Shown in pieces: positions 9,270 to 18,394 of a stretch of 64,000 bases of DNA; the first letter of the stretch is position 1, and every line of letters starts with the position of its first letter. The DNA lies in contig VMTA01000018.1 of NCBI GenBank assembly GCA_013791855.1, positions 1-64,000 of the forward strand, written 5' to 3'. The notes under the pieces were generated by a model that saw nothing but the letters and a program-made list of their open reading frames with translations, was not told the DNA's origin and searched no databases. Origin of the DNA: Sideroxydans sp. (GTDB taxonomy: Bacteria; Pseudomonadota; Gammaproteobacteria; Burkholderiales; Gallionellaceae). The position numbers and the translations under genes were made by a program.

Positions 9270-10073
9270 ATGAAGTTCGCTATCCACCAAGCCAACCATA
9301 TCGGCGGGCGCAAATACAATCAGGATCGTGTGGGCTATGCCTATACCAATGATGCCTTGCTGCTCGTGCTGGCGGACGGGATGGGCGGGCATCTGCATGG
9401 CGAGATCGCTGCGCAGATCGCGGTCTACACCTTCATGCGCGCATTCAGCCGTTTGGAGTCGGGGCGGGTGAAAGAGCCGGAAGTGTTTTTGCGCGCGACC
9501 ATGCGCGCAGGTCACGATGAGATCATCGATTATGCCCGCGAGCAGAATCTGGGCGGGAATCCCGGCACCACCTGTGTGGCGGCGCTGGTACAGGATGGCA
9601 AGGTATGGTTCGCGCATGCGGGCGACTCGCGCTTTTACCTGTTGCGCCAAGGTGCGGTGCAGAATGTCACGCACGACCACTCGGTCGTTCAGCAATGGGC
9701 GGATTGGGGCATCATCAGCCCGGAAGAGATGCGTACCCATCCCGACCGCAACAAGATAACCAATTGTCTGGGTGGGGTGGAAGATATGTTCTACGCCGAG
9801 GTCGCACCCAGCGTCGACGTGCAGGATGGTGATATGTTGTTGTTATGCAGTGACGGTTTCTGGAGTCCCCTAGAAGAGACCGAAGTGACCAAGCTGCACG
9901 CAAGCCGTTATCTGCAAACCACACTGGGCGAATTGATCGATGTAGCCATCTACCGCGAAGGCGCGCGCGCCGACAACACCACGGCCGTGGTGGCCAGACT
10001 GGGTACGGCAGAGCAGGACCATGCGACCGAATCGCCGGTGTGCGTGATACTCGAAGAAGGGGCGCCCGCATAG
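9270..10073 (+). CDS. PP2C-type serine/threonine protein phosphatase
   Basis: 267-residue soluble, metal-dependent phosphoprotein phosphatase of the bacterial Stp/PrpC type. All core PP2C motifs are visible in order: LADGMGGH (first metal Asp and Gly-Gly), AGDSRFYLL, LLCSDGFW and the final ADNTTAVV Asp. No regulatory or membrane domain is attached. In relatives a Hanks-type kinase gene often sits next to it; here rph follows at once and no kinase is present in the window. The ATG follows a GGGAAAA purine stretch. Confidence 0.92.
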   Translation: MKFAIHQANHIGGRKYNQDRVGYAYTNDALLLVLADGMGGHLHGEIAAQIAVYTFMRAFSRLESGRVKEPEVFLRATMRAGHDEIIDYAREQNLGGNPGTTCVAALVQDGKVWFAHAGDSRFYLLRQGAVQNVTHDHSVVQQWADWGIISPEEMRTHPDRNKITNCLGGVEDMFYAEVAPSVDVQDGDMLLLCSDGFWSPLEETEVTKLHASRYLQTTLGELIDVAIYREGARADNTTAVVARLGTAEQDHATESPVCVILEEGAPA

Positions 10074-10090
10074 ATCGCCGTGCGAGGCGG

Positions 10091-10096
10091 TATAAT
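10091..10096 (+). promoter_or_regulatory. candidate -10 element (TATAAT) for rph-rdgB-hemW
   Basis: A perfect TATAAT lies 31 bp before the rph ATG, just after the PP2C stop. I see no good -35 hexamer at 16-18 nt upstream, so it is only a candidate. Confidence 0.35.
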
Positions 10097-10127
10097 CCGC
10101 CTTCGATTTCTCTCACGGATTCATGCC

Positions 10128-10844
10128 ATGCGCCCTAGCCAAAGACAGCCGGATCAACTCCGCGATATCCGCATCACCCGCCACTACACCAAACATGCCG
10201 AAGGTTCTGTGCTCATCGAGTGCGGCGATACCAAAGTCATTTGCACCGCCAGCGTGGAAGAGCGTGTACCGCCGCACAAGAAGGGCAGCGGCGAAGGCTG
10301 GGTGACGGCCGAATACGGCATGTTGCCGCGCTCGACCGGCAGTCGCATGGGGCGCGAAGCAGCCAAGGGCAAGCAATCCGGACGTACGCAAGAGATCCAG
10401 CGCCTGATCGGGCGCAGTCTGCGTGCCGTGGTCGACCTCGCCAAGCTCGGCGAACGCACCATCACGCTGGACTGCGACGTGATCCAGGCCGATGGCGGTA
10501 CGCGCACCGCCAGTATCACCGGTGCCTACGTCGCTTTGCATGACGCAGTGAGCAGTTTGCAGCAGCAGGGGTTGATCAAAGAGAATCCGCTCAAGGATTC
10601 CGTCGCGGCCATCTCGGTCGGCATCTATCAAGGCATACCCGTGCTTGATCTCGATTACCCGGAAGACTCCGATTGCGACACCGATATGAACGTGGTGATG
10701 CTGGGGAGCGGCCACTTTGTAGAAGTGCAGGGTACGGCCGAGGGCCATCCTTTCTCGCGCGAGGAGATGGATACGCTGCTGGAGCTGGCCAAGCTTGGTA
10801 TCGGGCAACTGGGTGAGATGCAACGCACGGCTTTGGCGCAATGA
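10128..10844 (+). CDS. rph: ribonuclease PH
   Basis: Phosphorolytic 3'-5' exoribonuclease that trims tRNA 3' ends and other RNAs. 238 residues from [12 protein letters not shown], the family's usual N-terminus; a longer reading from 10080 would add 16 atypical residues. Conserved blocks [28 protein letters not shown], the Arg-rich [10 protein letters not shown] and the [14 protein letters not shown] catalytic segment are intact. It overlaps rdgB by 4 nt (ATGA), so the two are co-translated, as in many proteobacteria. Confidence 0.96.
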   Translation: MRPSQRQPDQLRDIRITRHYTKHAEGSVLIECGDTKVICTASVEERVPPHKKGSGEGWVTAEYGMLPRSTGSRMGREAAKGKQSGRTQEIQRLIGRSLRAVVDLAKLGERTITLDCDVIQADGGTRTASITGAYVALHDAVSSLQQQGLIKENPLKDSVAAISVGIYQGIPVLDLDYPEDSDCDTDMNVVMLGSGHFVEVQGTAEGHPFSREEMDTLLELAKLGIGQLGEMQRTALAQ

Positions 10845-11431
10845 ACAAGCTGGTCATCGCTTCGAACAATGCCGGCAAGTTGCGCGAATTCCAGCGCATG
10901 TTGTCGCCGCTAGGCATCGAGGTGCTGACGCAATCCCAGCTTGGCATCGCCGAGGCGGAAGAGCCGCACTGCACTTTCGTCGAGAATGCACTGGCCAAGG
11001 CGCGGCATGTCAGCCGCGCGAGCGGCTTGCCTGCGCTGGCCGACGATTCCGGCATCTGTGTGGAGGCATTGGGTGGTGCGCCCGGCGTGATATCGGCGCG
11101 TTATGCAGGCGACAACCCGAGATCCGATGCGCGCAACAATGAGAAGCTGATGCTGGATATGCAGGGTGTGACGAATCGTCGTGCCCATTATTATTGTGTG
11201 CTGGTGTTGGTGCGCTACGCCGATGACCCGCAGCCTTTGATCGCCGAGGGCGAATGGCAAGGTGAGATATTCCACGAGGAGCGCGGCGAAGGCGGCTTCG
11301 GCTACGACCCGATGTTCTGGCTGCCAGAATTCGGCAAGACCGCCGCTGAGCTCTCGCATGACGAAAAAGCAAAGGTCAGCCATCGCGCCAAGGCGCTGCA
11401 AGTGTTGATGCAGCGCTTTCCGCGCGCATGA
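10841..11431 (+). CDS. rdgB: dITP/XTP pyrophosphatase
   Basis: House-cleaning nucleotidase that hydrolyses dITP, XTP and related non-canonical purine triphosphates to monophosphates. 196 residues, normal length. The [10 protein letters not shown] substrate-binding motif lies at the N-terminus, [10 protein letters not shown] and [10 protein letters not shown] follow, and the SHRAKAL C-terminal motif closes the fold. It overlaps both rph upstream and hemW downstream by 4 nt. Confidence 0.96.
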   Translation: MNKLVIASNNAGKLREFQRMLSPLGIEVLTQSQLGIAEAEEPHCTFVENALAKARHVSRASGLPALADDSGICVEALGGAPGVISARYAGDNPRSDARNNEKLMLDMQGVTNRRAHYYCVLVLVRYADDPQPLIAEGEWQGEIFHEERGEGGFGYDPMFWLPEFGKTAAELSHDEKAKVSHRAKALQVLMQRFPRA

Positions 11432-12627
11432 ATTCACAGACACTACAGCCATTCGGTATCAAATCGCAGCCGGTGAATTTCCGGGCGCTGCCGCCCCTCT
11501 CGCTCTACATCCATATCCCTTGGTGTGTACGCAAATGTCCTTACTGCGACTTCAACTCGCATGAGGCGTCAGGTACGATCCCGGACCGAGAGTACGTAGA
11601 AGCCTTGTTGCGTGATCTGGACTCGGCATTGCCCTTGATCTGGGGGCGCAAGGTCTACTCCATCTTCATCGGTGGTGGCACGCCCAGTTTGTTATCGGGC
11701 GATGCGCTTACGCATCTGCTGACACAGGTGCGCATGCGCTTGCCGTTGGCGCATGAGGCGGAGATCACCCTGGAGGCGAATCCGGGCACGGTCGAGGCGG
11801 ACAAATTCTCGGCATTCCGCGAAGCCGGGGTGAACAGATTGTCTCTCGGCATCCAGAGTTTTAACGATAGCCATCTGCAGGCCTTGGGTCGCATCCACAC
11901 AGGTGACGAAGCGAAGCGCGCGATCGATATCGCGCAGACCCACTTCGATAACATCAATCTGGACCTGATGTACGCTTTGCCCGGCCAATCGCAGGAGGAG
12001 GCATTACTGGATGTGCGATCTGCCCTGTCTTTTGCCCCGCAACATCTGTCCTGCTATCACCTGACGCTGGAACCGAACACACTTTTCGCACACAACCCAC
12101 CCCAACTGCCGGACGATGATGCGAGTAGCGAGATGCAGTTGGGGATCGAAACACTATTGGCTGAGCATGGCTACCAGCACTACGAGACCTCAGCGTTCGC
12201 CAAACCTGGTAAGCACTCCCGCCACAATCTGAATTACTGGCAATTCGGCGATTACCTCGGCATCGGTGCGGGTGCGCACAGCAAGCTGAGTTTTCACGAC
12301 AAGGTGATACGCCAAGCTCGGCATAAACAACCCAAGACATACATGGATGATGTGGTGCATGGAAAGCAGGTGCAGAGTGAACAGGTGCTGGGCAAGGATG
12401 ACCTTGCTTTTGAATTCATGATGAATGCCTTGCGGCTGAACGGCGGATTCGAAGAGCACTTGTTTCAGGAGCGCACCAGTTTGCCCTTGCTGTTGATTCG
12501 GCATGAGCTGGGGCAGGCGGAGCAAAAAGGATTGCTGACGCGCGAGGCGAGGCGCATCGCGCCGACCGAGCTGGGGCGGCGCTTCCTGAATGATCTGCTA
12601 CAGGTCTTTCTTGCGGCGGAAAACTAG
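11428..12627 (+). CDS. hemW: radical SAM haem chaperone HemW
   Basis: 399 residues. A HemN-like radical SAM protein thought to deliver haem to respiratory enzymes rather than to oxidise coproporphyrinogen. The 4Fe-4S motif CVRKCPYC follows IHIPW near residue 30; GGGTPSLL and LEANPGT are also present. HemW lacks the HemN N-terminal PRYTSYPTA region, and so does this protein, which separates it from the true hemN at 25112. Its 3' end overlaps the convergent trmB by 30 bp. It is translationally coupled to rdgB through ATGA. Confidence 0.93.
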   Translation: MNSQTLQPFGIKSQPVNFRALPPLSLYIHIPWCVRKCPYCDFNSHEASGTIPDREYVEALLRDLDSALPLIWGRKVYSIFIGGGTPSLLSGDALTHLLTQVRMRLPLAHEAEITLEANPGTVEADKFSAFREAGVNRLSLGIQSFNDSHLQALGRIHTGDEAKRAIDIAQTHFDNINLDLMYALPGQSQEEALLDVRSALSFAPQHLSCYHLTLEPNTLFAHNPPQLPDDDASSEMQLGIETLLAEHGYQHYETSAFAKPGKHSRHNLNYWQFGDYLGIGAGAHSKLSFHDKVIRQARHKQPKTYMDDVVHGKQVQSEQVLGKDDLAFEFMMNALRLNGGFEEHLFQERTSLPLLLIRHELGQAEQKGLLTREARRIAPTELGRRFLNDLLQVFLAAEN

Positions 12628-13293
12628 ATCCCAGACGCCGTGACCGAGGCGCAAGCCGCGCTGCTCGAATTTGGTGAGCGGGCGATATTCGGGGCGGGGC
12701 GCATAGTCGGCGGCGGTATTTTGCAATCGTTGCTCGGTGTTGAAGACATCGAGTATCTGCTCCGCATACTCCTGCCAATCCGTTGCCGCGTGGATATATC
12801 CGCCGGGTTTGAGTTTAAGCGCCAACTTTTCAATGAATGGTGACTGGATCAGGCGACGCTTATGGTGGCGCGCCTTATGCCAAGGGTCGGGGAAGAAGAT
12901 GTGCACGCCGTCCAGCGAATTGTCGGGAATCATGTCACGCAGCACTTCGACCGCGTCGTGCTGGATGATGCGGATATTGTCTATCGATTGCGCTTCGATC
13001 AGCTTGAGCAGGTTGCCGACGCCCGGTGTGTGCACTTCCAGTGTTAGATAATCGATCTCCGGGTGGGCGGAGGCAATGGTCGCCGTGCTGTCGCCCATGC
13101 CGAAACCGATCTCGAGCACCTTCGGTGCGCTGCGTCCAAAAGCCTGATCCAGATCGAGTGGTCGTGCCACATAAGGGATGCCGTAGCGCGGCAACAGCGT
13201 ATCGACCGCACGTCGCTGGGCCGTTGAAAGGTGGCCCTGCCGCAGGACGAAACTTCTGATGTGCCGCTGGCGCAGGTCTTCGGGTGCAGTCAT
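12598..13293 (-). CDS. trmB: tRNA (guanine-N7-)-methyltransferase
   Basis: SAM-dependent enzyme forming m7G46 in the tRNA variable loop. 231 residues, standard length. The SAM-binding EIGFGMGDS and the family signature [14 protein letters not shown] are present. Its start codon overlaps the thiG stop by one base, so it is probably co-transcribed with thiS-thiG. The last 30 bp run antisense to the end of hemW. Confidence 0.96.
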   Translation of the reverse strand: MTAPEDLRQRHIRSFVLRQGHLSTAQRRAVDTLLPRYGIPYVARPLDLDQAFGRSAPKVLEIGFGMGDSTATIASAHPEIDYLTLEVHTPGVGNLLKLIEAQSIDNIRIIQHDAVEVLRDMIPDNSLDGVHIFFPDPWHKARHHKRRLIQSPFIEKLALKLKPGGYIHAATDWQEYAEQILDVFNTEQRLQNTAADYAPRPEYRPLTKFEQRGLRLGHGVWDLVFRRKKDL

Positions 13294-14087
13294 CAGCTAC
13301 GGGCCGAAGCGATGATGCCTGCGGTCGGTGAGCTGGGGCTGGCGCTATAGAGCTTTTTGGGCATGCGTCCGGCGAGATAGGCTTCGCGCCCGGCTTCCAC
13401 GCCTTTCTTCATGGCCGAAGCCATCAACACGGGATCCTTGGCAGCGGCAATGGCCGTGTTCATCAGCACGCCGTCGCAGCCCAGTTCCATGGCGATGGCG
13501 GCATCGGAAGCAGTGCCCACGCCGGCATCCACAATAACCGGCACTTGCACGCGCTCCATGATCAGTTGCAGGTTCCACGGGTTCAGGATACCCATGCCAG
13601 AGCCGATCAGAGAGGCCAGCGGCATGATCGCTGCGCAGCCGATGTCTTCCAATTGCTTGGCAACGATGGGATCGTCCGAGGTGTAGACCATGACCTGGAA
13701 TCCTTCGGCGACCAAAATCTTGGCTGCGGCAATGGTTTCGATCACATTGGGGTAGAGGGACTGCGGGTCACCCAGTACTTCCAGTTTGACCAGCGAATGG
13801 CCATCCAACAATTCGCGCGCCAGACGCAAAGTGCGCACCGCGTCATCGGCACTGTAGCAACCGGCCGTGTTGGGCAGGTAGGTGAATTTGGAAGGTGGCA
13901 CGGCGTCGAGCAGGTTGGGCTCGTTGGCGTTCTGCCCCAGGTTGGTGCGCCTGATCGCAACCGTGACGATCTCGGCGCCACTGGCATCCAGCGCTGCACG
14001 AGTCTCGGTGAAATCCTTGTATTTGCCGGTGCCGACCAGAAGCCGGGAAGAATAGCGCTTGCCTGCAATGGTTAAAGTGTCATTCAT
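13293..14087 (-). CDS. thiG: thiazole synthase
   Basis: Condenses deoxyxylulose 5-phosphate, dehydroglycine and ThiS-thiocarboxylate sulfur into the thiamine thiazole phosphate. 264 residues, normal. The TIM-barrel features [17 protein letters not shown] (with the Schiff-base Lys region), [18 protein letters not shown] and [15 protein letters not shown] are all visible. It lies 23 bp after thiS, its sulfur carrier. Confidence 0.97.
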   Translation of the reverse strand: MNDTLTIAGKRYSSRLLVGTGKYKDFTETRAALDASGAEIVTVAIRRTNLGQNANEPNLLDAVPPSKFTYLPNTAGCYSADDAVRTLRLARELLDGHSLVKLEVLGDPQSLYPNVIETIAAAKILVAEGFQVMVYTSDDPIVAKQLEDIGCAAIMPLASLIGSGMGILNPWNLQLIMERVQVPVIVDAGVGTASDAAIAMELGCDGVLMNTAIAAAKDPVLMASAMKKGVEAGREAYLAGRMPKKLYSASPSSPTAGIIASARS

Positions 14088-14110
14088 ATATATATGTTCC
14101 AGAATTGTGC

Positions 14111-14314
14111 TTACCCGCCGCCTACGGCAGCCACTATTTCAATCGTATCGCCATCTTCGAGTGCTTGAGAGGCGAACTGACTACGCGGGACGATCTCGCC
14201 GTTCCGTTCAAGCGCGATGCGCTTGCCGGTCAGGCCCATCTCTTCGATCAAAGCGGCGATGCTGAGGTTTGATGTTAATTGGCGAGCTGCGCCGTTGATA
14301 CTGACTGTGATCAC
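14111..14314 (-). CDS. thiS: thiamine biosynthesis sulfur carrier protein ThiS
   Basis: 67-residue ubiquitin-like protein whose C-terminal Gly-Gly is adenylated and thiocarboxylated to carry sulfur to ThiG. It ends AAVGGG, giving the required diglycine. The GTG at 14312-14314 is used; no in-frame ATG or clear ribosome site is seen upstream. The 48 bp between its start and the divergent tRNA-Gly are too short to hold a TPP riboswitch. The MoeB at 27837-28589 is a candidate activating enzyme, because no separate ThiF is seen here (inference). Confidence 0.93.
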   Translation of the reverse strand: MITVSINGAARQLTSNLSIAALIEEMGLTGKRIALERNGEIVPRSQFASQALEDGDTIEIVAAVGGG

Positions 14315-14341
14315 TTGATTGAATGATGCCCGTGTTAGAAT
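14315..14341 (+). promoter_or_regulatory. candidate promoter of tRNA-Gly
   Basis: TTGATT at 14315-14320, 15-nt spacer, TAGAAT at 14336-14341 (5 of 6 to TATAAT). The tRNA begins 21 nt after the -10 element. The spacer is shorter than ideal. Confidence 0.4.
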
Positions 14342-14362
14342 CCGCGCCGCATTCTACACCAT

Positions 14363-14436
14363 GCGGGTGTAGCTCAATGGTAGAGCAGAAGCTTCCCAAG
14401 CTTACGACGAGGGTTCGATTCCCTTCACCCGCTCCA
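14363..14436 (+). tRNA. tRNA-Gly (CCC anticodon)
   Basis: 74 nt including encoded CCA. The acceptor arms GCGGGTG/CACCCGC pair perfectly, followed by discriminator U and CCA. The D-arm GCTC/GAGC, anticodon loop TTCCCAA (anticodon CCC) and T-arm AGGG-TTCGATT-CCCT are clear. The outermost anticodon-stem pair is a mismatch (G27-A43). Confidence 0.95.
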
Positions 14437-14739
14437 GTCATAGTCCCCATCTCATCTTGTCGGGAACATCCGCACGACGAGCAAGGTTGCTTTTTGACTT
14501 ATATCAAATCGCGCGTAGCCAAAATTCCATAGTATCCGCCCCGCTTTCGCTGCGAAGCAACCCGACGGTTTTAGTGGGGTATGCTTGGCTCGGAACCAAT
14601 TTAGGCTTTACTTGTCGCGCTCGCACTGCGACAATTTGCCGCGCTGTAGGTTTGCAACAAAGTGTGCGTCCGGTACGCAGGAATATTTGGGTACTTGGCG
14701 CATTGGTATTTTTAATTTCGCTCTGGGGAGGAGACTACT
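14437..14739. other. 303-bp leader between tRNA-Gly and ccoN
   Basis: Holds a weak hairpin followed by T's just after the tRNA (about 14480-14495, only 4 bp), the FNR box at 14494-14507 with its -10, and a leader of about 200 nt before ccoN with no open frame I would support. The ccoN ribosome site GGGGAGGAG ends the region. Confidence 0.5.
14494..14533 (+). promoter_or_regulatory. FNR-dependent promoter of the cco cluster
   Basis: The FNR/ANR box TTGACTTATATCAA (14494-14507) matches TTGAT-N4-ATCAA at 9 of 10 defined positions. Twenty nt later CATAGT (14528-14533) is placed as a -10 should be for a class II site centred near -41.5. The predicted start is near 14541, giving a 5' leader of about 200 nt. 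The window encodes FNR at 24285-25022. Confidence 0.85.
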
Positions 14740-16173
14740 GTGGAAGCTAATCAAGCGACACCAGTAAAGTACGATATGGAGGTTGTGCGTTGGTTCACCA
14801 TCGCTGCCGCCATTTATGCATGTGTAGGTACGCTCATCGGTGTGTACGTCGCATCGGAGCTGGCTTGGCCGTTCCTGAACTTTGACATCGCCGAAATTAC
14901 TTTCGGCCGTCTGCGTCCGCTGCATACCAACGCCGTGATCTTCGCGTTCGGTGGTTGTGCACTGATGGCGACAGGCTTCTACATCGTGCAGCGCACAGGC
15001 GCTACCAAGTTGTGGAGCAACGGACTGGCATGGGCAACTTTCATCGGTTGGAACCTGATCATCGTTTCCGCAGTGATCACGCTGCCGCTGGGCTGGACTT
15101 CCGGCAAGGAATACGCCGAGCTGGAGTGGCCGATCGATATCGCGATCGCAGTTGTCTGGCTGATGTACGGTTTCAACTACATCATGACCATCGGCATCCG
15201 CAAAACCTCGCACATCTACGTTTCTAACTGGTTCACCATGGGCATGATCGTGATGATCACGTATCTGCATGTGGTCAACAGCATGGCGATCCCTGTCAGC
15301 ATGACTAACTCCTTCTCCATCTACTCTGGCGTTCAAGATGCCATGATCCAATGGTGGTGGGGTCACAATGCGGTTGGTTTCTACCTGACTGGCGGCTTCT
15401 TGGCGATCATGTACTACTTCGTTCCGAAGCAGGCTGGTCGTCCGGTGTTCTCCTATCGTCTCTCCGTGCTGCACTTCTGGGCGCTGACATTCGGCTATGT
15501 TTGGCTGGGTGCGCACCACCTGCAGTACACCGCTTTGCCTGACTGGACCGGCTCCTTGGGCGCCGCTGTCTCTCTGGCTATGATCATCCCGTCCTGGGGT
15601 GGTGCGATGAACGGCATGATGACCTTGTCCGGCGCTTGGGACCGTCTGCGTACCGACTACATCCTGCGCTTCCTGGTTGTGGCTTTGGCGTTCTACGCGA
15701 TGTCCACTTTCGAAGGTCCTGTGATGTCCATCAAGACCGTTAACGCTCTGTCTCACTACACCGACTGGACTGTTGGTCACGTGCACTCCGGTGCGCTGGG
15801 CTGGATGGCGATGGTTGCCTACGGCGCGATGTACCACATGGTCAAAAAGCTGTGGGGCGTGGAGAAGATGTACTCCGAAGGCCTGGTGAACGTTCACTTC
15901 TGGCTGGCTACCATCGGTACCGTGGTCTACGTCGTGGCGATGTGGGTCTCCGGCATCATGCAGGGCCTGATGTGGCGCGACTACGATGAGTACGGCACGC
16001 TGACCTATACCTTCGTTGAATCTGTTTCCGCCATGCATCCGTACTACGCGATGCGTGCGATCGGCGGTCTGATCTTCAACATCGGTACCTGGATCGCTCT
16101 GTACAACATCGTGATGACTGTGCGCACTGCAAGTTCTGCACGCAGTGCCAGCGCTGTTCCGGCTAATGCATAA
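14740..16173 (+). CDS. ccoN: cbb3-type cytochrome c oxidase subunit I
   Basis: Catalytic haem b/b3-CuB subunit of the high-affinity C-family oxidase; reduces O2 to water and pumps protons at the inner membrane. 477 residues, about 12 membrane helices. Haem and copper histidines are visible in [28 protein letters not shown] and [11 protein letters not shown]; the Tyr of HYTDWTVGH is the expected cross-linked tyrosine of C-family oxidases. The start is GTG at 14740, 6 nt after GGGGAGGAG. It is the first gene of ccoNOQP and is preceded by an FNR box. Confidence 0.97.
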   Translation: MEANQATPVKYDMEVVRWFTIAAAIYACVGTLIGVYVASELAWPFLNFDIAEITFGRLRPLHTNAVIFAFGGCALMATGFYIVQRTGATKLWSNGLAWATFIGWNLIIVSAVITLPLGWTSGKEYAELEWPIDIAIAVVWLMYGFNYIMTIGIRKTSHIYVSNWFTMGMIVMITYLHVVNSMAIPVSMTNSFSIYSGVQDAMIQWWWGHNAVGFYLTGGFLAIMYYFVPKQAGRPVFSYRLSVLHFWALTFGYVWLGAHHLQYTALPDWTGSLGAAVSLAMIIPSWGGAMNGMMTLSGAWDRLRTDYILRFLVVALAFYAMSTFEGPVMSIKTVNALSHYTDWTVGHVHSGALGWMAMVAYGAMYHMVKKLWGVEKMYSEGLVNVHFWLATIGTVVYVVAMWVSGIMQGLMWRDYDEYGTLTYTFVESVSAMHPYYAMRAIGGLIFNIGTWIALYNIVMTVRTASSARSASAVPANA

Positions 16174-16187
16174 GGGGAGTGAATAAT

Positions 16188-16985
16188 ATGTCTGATCACG
16201 ACAAAATCTACTCGACACAACTTCAGGACAAGACAGAGCGCAGTACGCTCCTGATGTTCGTGTTGACCGCAATCGCCGTGGCAATCGGCGGTATCGTGGA
16301 AATCGTGCCGCTGTTCTATCTGCCGAACACGGCGATGTGCCAGAACGATCCTACCTGCAACAACACGCAGCACAAGGATCTGAACGGCAACGTCATCCCG
16401 ATGGACAAGATCATCTGGAATCCGGCTACTTCAGCAAGCAAGACGCTGAACGACTGGCAACCCGGTGACGGCGTTCGTCCATATAAGACGCTGGAGCTGG
16501 CAGGTCGTAACGTCTACATCCGCGAAGGCTGTTTCCTGTGTCACTCGCAGATGATCCGTCCGTTCCGCGACGAGAAAGACCGTTATGGCCACTACTCCAT
16601 CGCTGAAGAGTCCATGTACGACCACACCTACCAGTGGGGTTCCAAACGTACCGGTCCTGATCTGGCCCGTTTGGCAGGCAAGTACTCTGACGAGTGGCAT
16701 CGTCGCCATCTGATGTATCCGCGCGATGTGGTGCCCGAGTCCGTGATGCCTAACTACTTCTGGCTGGCTGACAAGAAGGTGGACATCGCTGAGACTGTGG
16801 AAACCATGAAGGTTCTGACCATCATGCCGTTCAACCCGGTGCCGAAGACTATCTATACCGACGAGTACATCGCCGGTGCGGCGGCCGAGCTGGAAGGCAA
16901 GACCGACTTGGACGCTCTGATCGCCTACCTGCAGAGCATGGGTAACCACGTCAAGTTCGAAGAAGGCGTGAACTACCGTGATTAA
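16188..16985 (+). CDS. ccoO: cbb3-type cytochrome c oxidase subunit II (monohaem cytochrome c)
   Basis: Membrane-anchored monohaem c subunit passing electrons to CcoN. 265 residues from the ATG at 16188, which follows AAGGGGAG; an in-frame GTG nine bases earlier is unlikely. A single N-terminal helix (about 20-45, ending EIVPLFY) is followed by the haem motif CFLCH (residues 115-119) and QMIRPF. Compared with typical CcoO proteins there is an extra periplasmic segment of about 40 residues (about 51-95) between helix and haem motif, containing CQNDPTC and no known domain. The axial Met region and the RTGPDLARLAGKYSD block are normal. Confidence 0.95.
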   Translation: MSDHDKIYSTQLQDKTERSTLLMFVLTAIAVAIGGIVEIVPLFYLPNTAMCQNDPTCNNTQHKDLNGNVIPMDKIIWNPATSASKTLNDWQPGDGVRPYKTLELAGRNVYIREGCFLCHSQMIRPFRDEKDRYGHYSIAEESMYDHTYQWGSKRTGPDLARLAGKYSDEWHRRHLMYPRDVVPESVMPNYFWLADKKVDIAETVETMKVLTIMPFNPVPKTIYTDEYIAGAAAELEGKTDLDALIAYLQSMGNHVKFEEGVNYRD

Positions 16986-17187
16986 ACTGTTGGAACACCT
17001 TGGTATGGATGTGCAGACCATGACGACCAATGACTGGCTGGGGGTGTTCTTTGCCCTGGTCGCCGCGATCGGCATGGTAGTGACCTACGTCATGGTGTTC
17101 CGACCGTCCAATAAGCAAAATTTCGAAGCCCAGAGCCGCATGGCTCTGGACGACGAGGACCCTATCAAATTGGGAGAAAAAAGATGA
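16978..17187 (+). CDS. ccoQ: cbb3 oxidase small subunit CcoQ/FixQ
   Basis: 69 residues with one membrane helix (about 21-42, VFFALVAAIGMVVTYVMVF) and the FRPSNKQ stretch that follows the helix in CcoQ proteins. CcoQ stabilises the assembled cbb3 complex. The start is taken as GTG at 16978, overlapping the ccoO stop by 8 bp; an internal ATG at 17005 is a plausible shorter start. It overlaps ccoP by 4 nt. Confidence 0.85.
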   Translation: MIKLLEHLGMDVQTMTTNDWLGVFFALVAAIGMVVTYVMVFRPSNKQNFEAQSRMALDDEDPIKLGEKR

Positions 17188-18047
17188 GCGACAAACACGA
17201 TGCAAGCAGCGTGCCAACGACTGGGCACGTCTGGGATGACGATCTGGGTGACTATATCAATCAGCCGCCCAAGTGGTGGATGCTGGGCCTGACAGCCAGC
17301 GCGATCTGGTGTGTGGTGTACTGGCTGTATTACCCGGCATTCCCGATCTCAAACGCGGGTTACTTCACCAAGGGCCTTGGTGGCTGGACAGCGATCGGCG
17401 AGATGGAAGCTGACAAGAGCGTGGTGGACGAAGTGCGCGGCAAGTATGAAGCCAAGCTGAAGGACATGACGCCTGCTGCAATCCTGGCAGACAGCGAATT
17501 GACAGAGTACGTGACGCGTTCCGGTAAAGTGCTGTTCGGCGACAACTGTGCAGCATGCCACGGCACCAACGGTGTCGGCACACACGACAAGTTCGGCCTG
17601 TTCGCACCTGTCCTGAATGACGATGACTGGCTGTTCGGTGGCACTATCGACACTATCCATGAGACCATAGCAGGCGGTCGTCAGGGCATGATGATGGCGC
17701 ACGCTGACATACTGTCCGAAGCCGAGATCGACACGCTGGCAAACGCAGTTGCAGCCGGCAAGCCGACCTCTACACCGCTGTTCGCCGAGAAAGGCTGTAC
17801 TGCCTGCCACGGTGAAGACGGCAAGGGTATGCAAGCCATGGGTTCTGCCAACCTGACCGACAGCGTGTGGCGTTTCGACAGCTCCGTCGAAGGCATCAAG
17901 TACACTATCAAAAATGGTGTGAATGCCGGTACGCCAGAGACTCGAGTGGCAGTGATGCCTGCGTTCCAGGGCGGCAAGCTGTCTGATGCAGAGATCAAGA
18001 AGCTGGCTGTGTATGTTTACAAGTTCGGCGGTGGTCAAGCGCAGTAA
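17184..18047 (+). CDS. ccoP: cbb3-type cytochrome c oxidase subunit III (dihaem cytochrome c)
   Basis: Dihaem c subunit that accepts electrons from soluble cytochromes. 287 residues. N-terminal PPKWWMLGL leads into the membrane helix (about 31-50), followed by two cytochrome c domains with CAACH (122-126) and CTACH (205-209). The conserved GGRQGMMMAH and VMPAFQG axial-Met regions are present. Translation is coupled to ccoQ by an ATGA overlap. A newly recognised small gene follows 55 bp downstream. Confidence 0.97.
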   Translation: MSDKHDASSVPTTGHVWDDDLGDYINQPPKWWMLGLTASAIWCVVYWLYYPAFPISNAGYFTKGLGGWTAIGEMEADKSVVDEVRGKYEAKLKDMTPAAILADSELTEYVTRSGKVLFGDNCAACHGTNGVGTHDKFGLFAPVLNDDDWLFGGTIDTIHETIAGGRQGMMMAHADILSEAEIDTLANAVAAGKPTSTPLFAEKGCTACHGEDGKGMQAMGSANLTDSVWRFDSSVEGIKYTIKNGVNAGTPETRVAVMPAFQGGKLSDAEIKKLAVYVYKFGGGQAQ

Positions 18048-18102
18048 TCTTGTGAGGCCTGCATGAGGGACTTGTGCAGGTCATAACGTAAGGAGAGCAG
18101 CT

Positions 18103-18237
18103 ATGAATCAGGATATGGTTTTTTGGGGTGTGATCATTGCACTGGTAGGTTCCATCATTGTTCCGCTATGGCTGTTCTACAAAGCCTATACCAACGCAGT
18201 CAAAGCAGCCGAAGAGAAAGAGAAAGAGAAGCGCTAA
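18103..18237 (+). CDS. 44-residue single-helix membrane peptide in the cco cluster
   Basis: A short gene with a strong ribosome site (AAGGAG, about 18090-18095) 7 nt before ATG. The product begins MNQDMVFWG, has a hydrophobic helix at about residues 7-26 and a highly charged tail ending EEKEKEKEKR-like (EEKEKEKR). It lies between ccoP and a strong terminator in the same direction, so it is probably the last gene of the ccoNOQP transcript. It is not CcoQ, which is present separately. By position and form it resembles small cbb3 accessory subunits such as CcoM of Pseudomonas stutzeri, but I cannot show homology. A role in cbb3 assembly or stability is inference. Confidence 0.75.
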   Translation: MNQDMVFWGVIIALVGSIIVPLWLFYKAYTNAVKAAEEKEKEKR

Positions 18238-18251
18238 CAATGGCTTCATGC

Positions 18252-18288
18252 AAAAAGGAGGAGAGTTCGCTCTCCTCCTTTTTCTTTG
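18252..18288 (+). terminator. intrinsic terminator after ccoNOQP and the small gene
   Basis: A perfect 14-bp stem (18252-18265 with 18270-18283), stable TTCG tetraloop and a T-rich tail. It separates the structural cco genes from ccoGHIS. Confidence 0.95.
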
Positions 18289-18394
18289 TATGAAAAATCA
18301 CTGAACTGCATGGGCTAAAGCAGTAAAATCACGCGCTCACGAGACAGATGTCCCGGTTGTTGTCCGGCGACATAATGCGCATTCAGGAGGCGGT

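Noticed and set aside
12598-12627. 30-bp overlap of hemW and trmB as a sign of misannotation
   Set aside because: Both proteins reach family-typical C-termini; convergent 3' overlaps of this size are common in compact genomes.
14315-14362. TPP riboswitch upstream of thiS
   Set aside because: Only 48 bp separate thiS from the divergent tRNA-Gly, too short, and no TPP-aptamer core is seen.
14608-16284. 558-codon open frame antisense to ccoN
   Set aside because: Exact antisense of a conserved oxidase gene; the His/Asp/Gln-rich product reflects reverse-complemented hydrophobic codons. The same holds for the long antisense frames over ccoI (21270-22601) and the RND pump (36382-37635).
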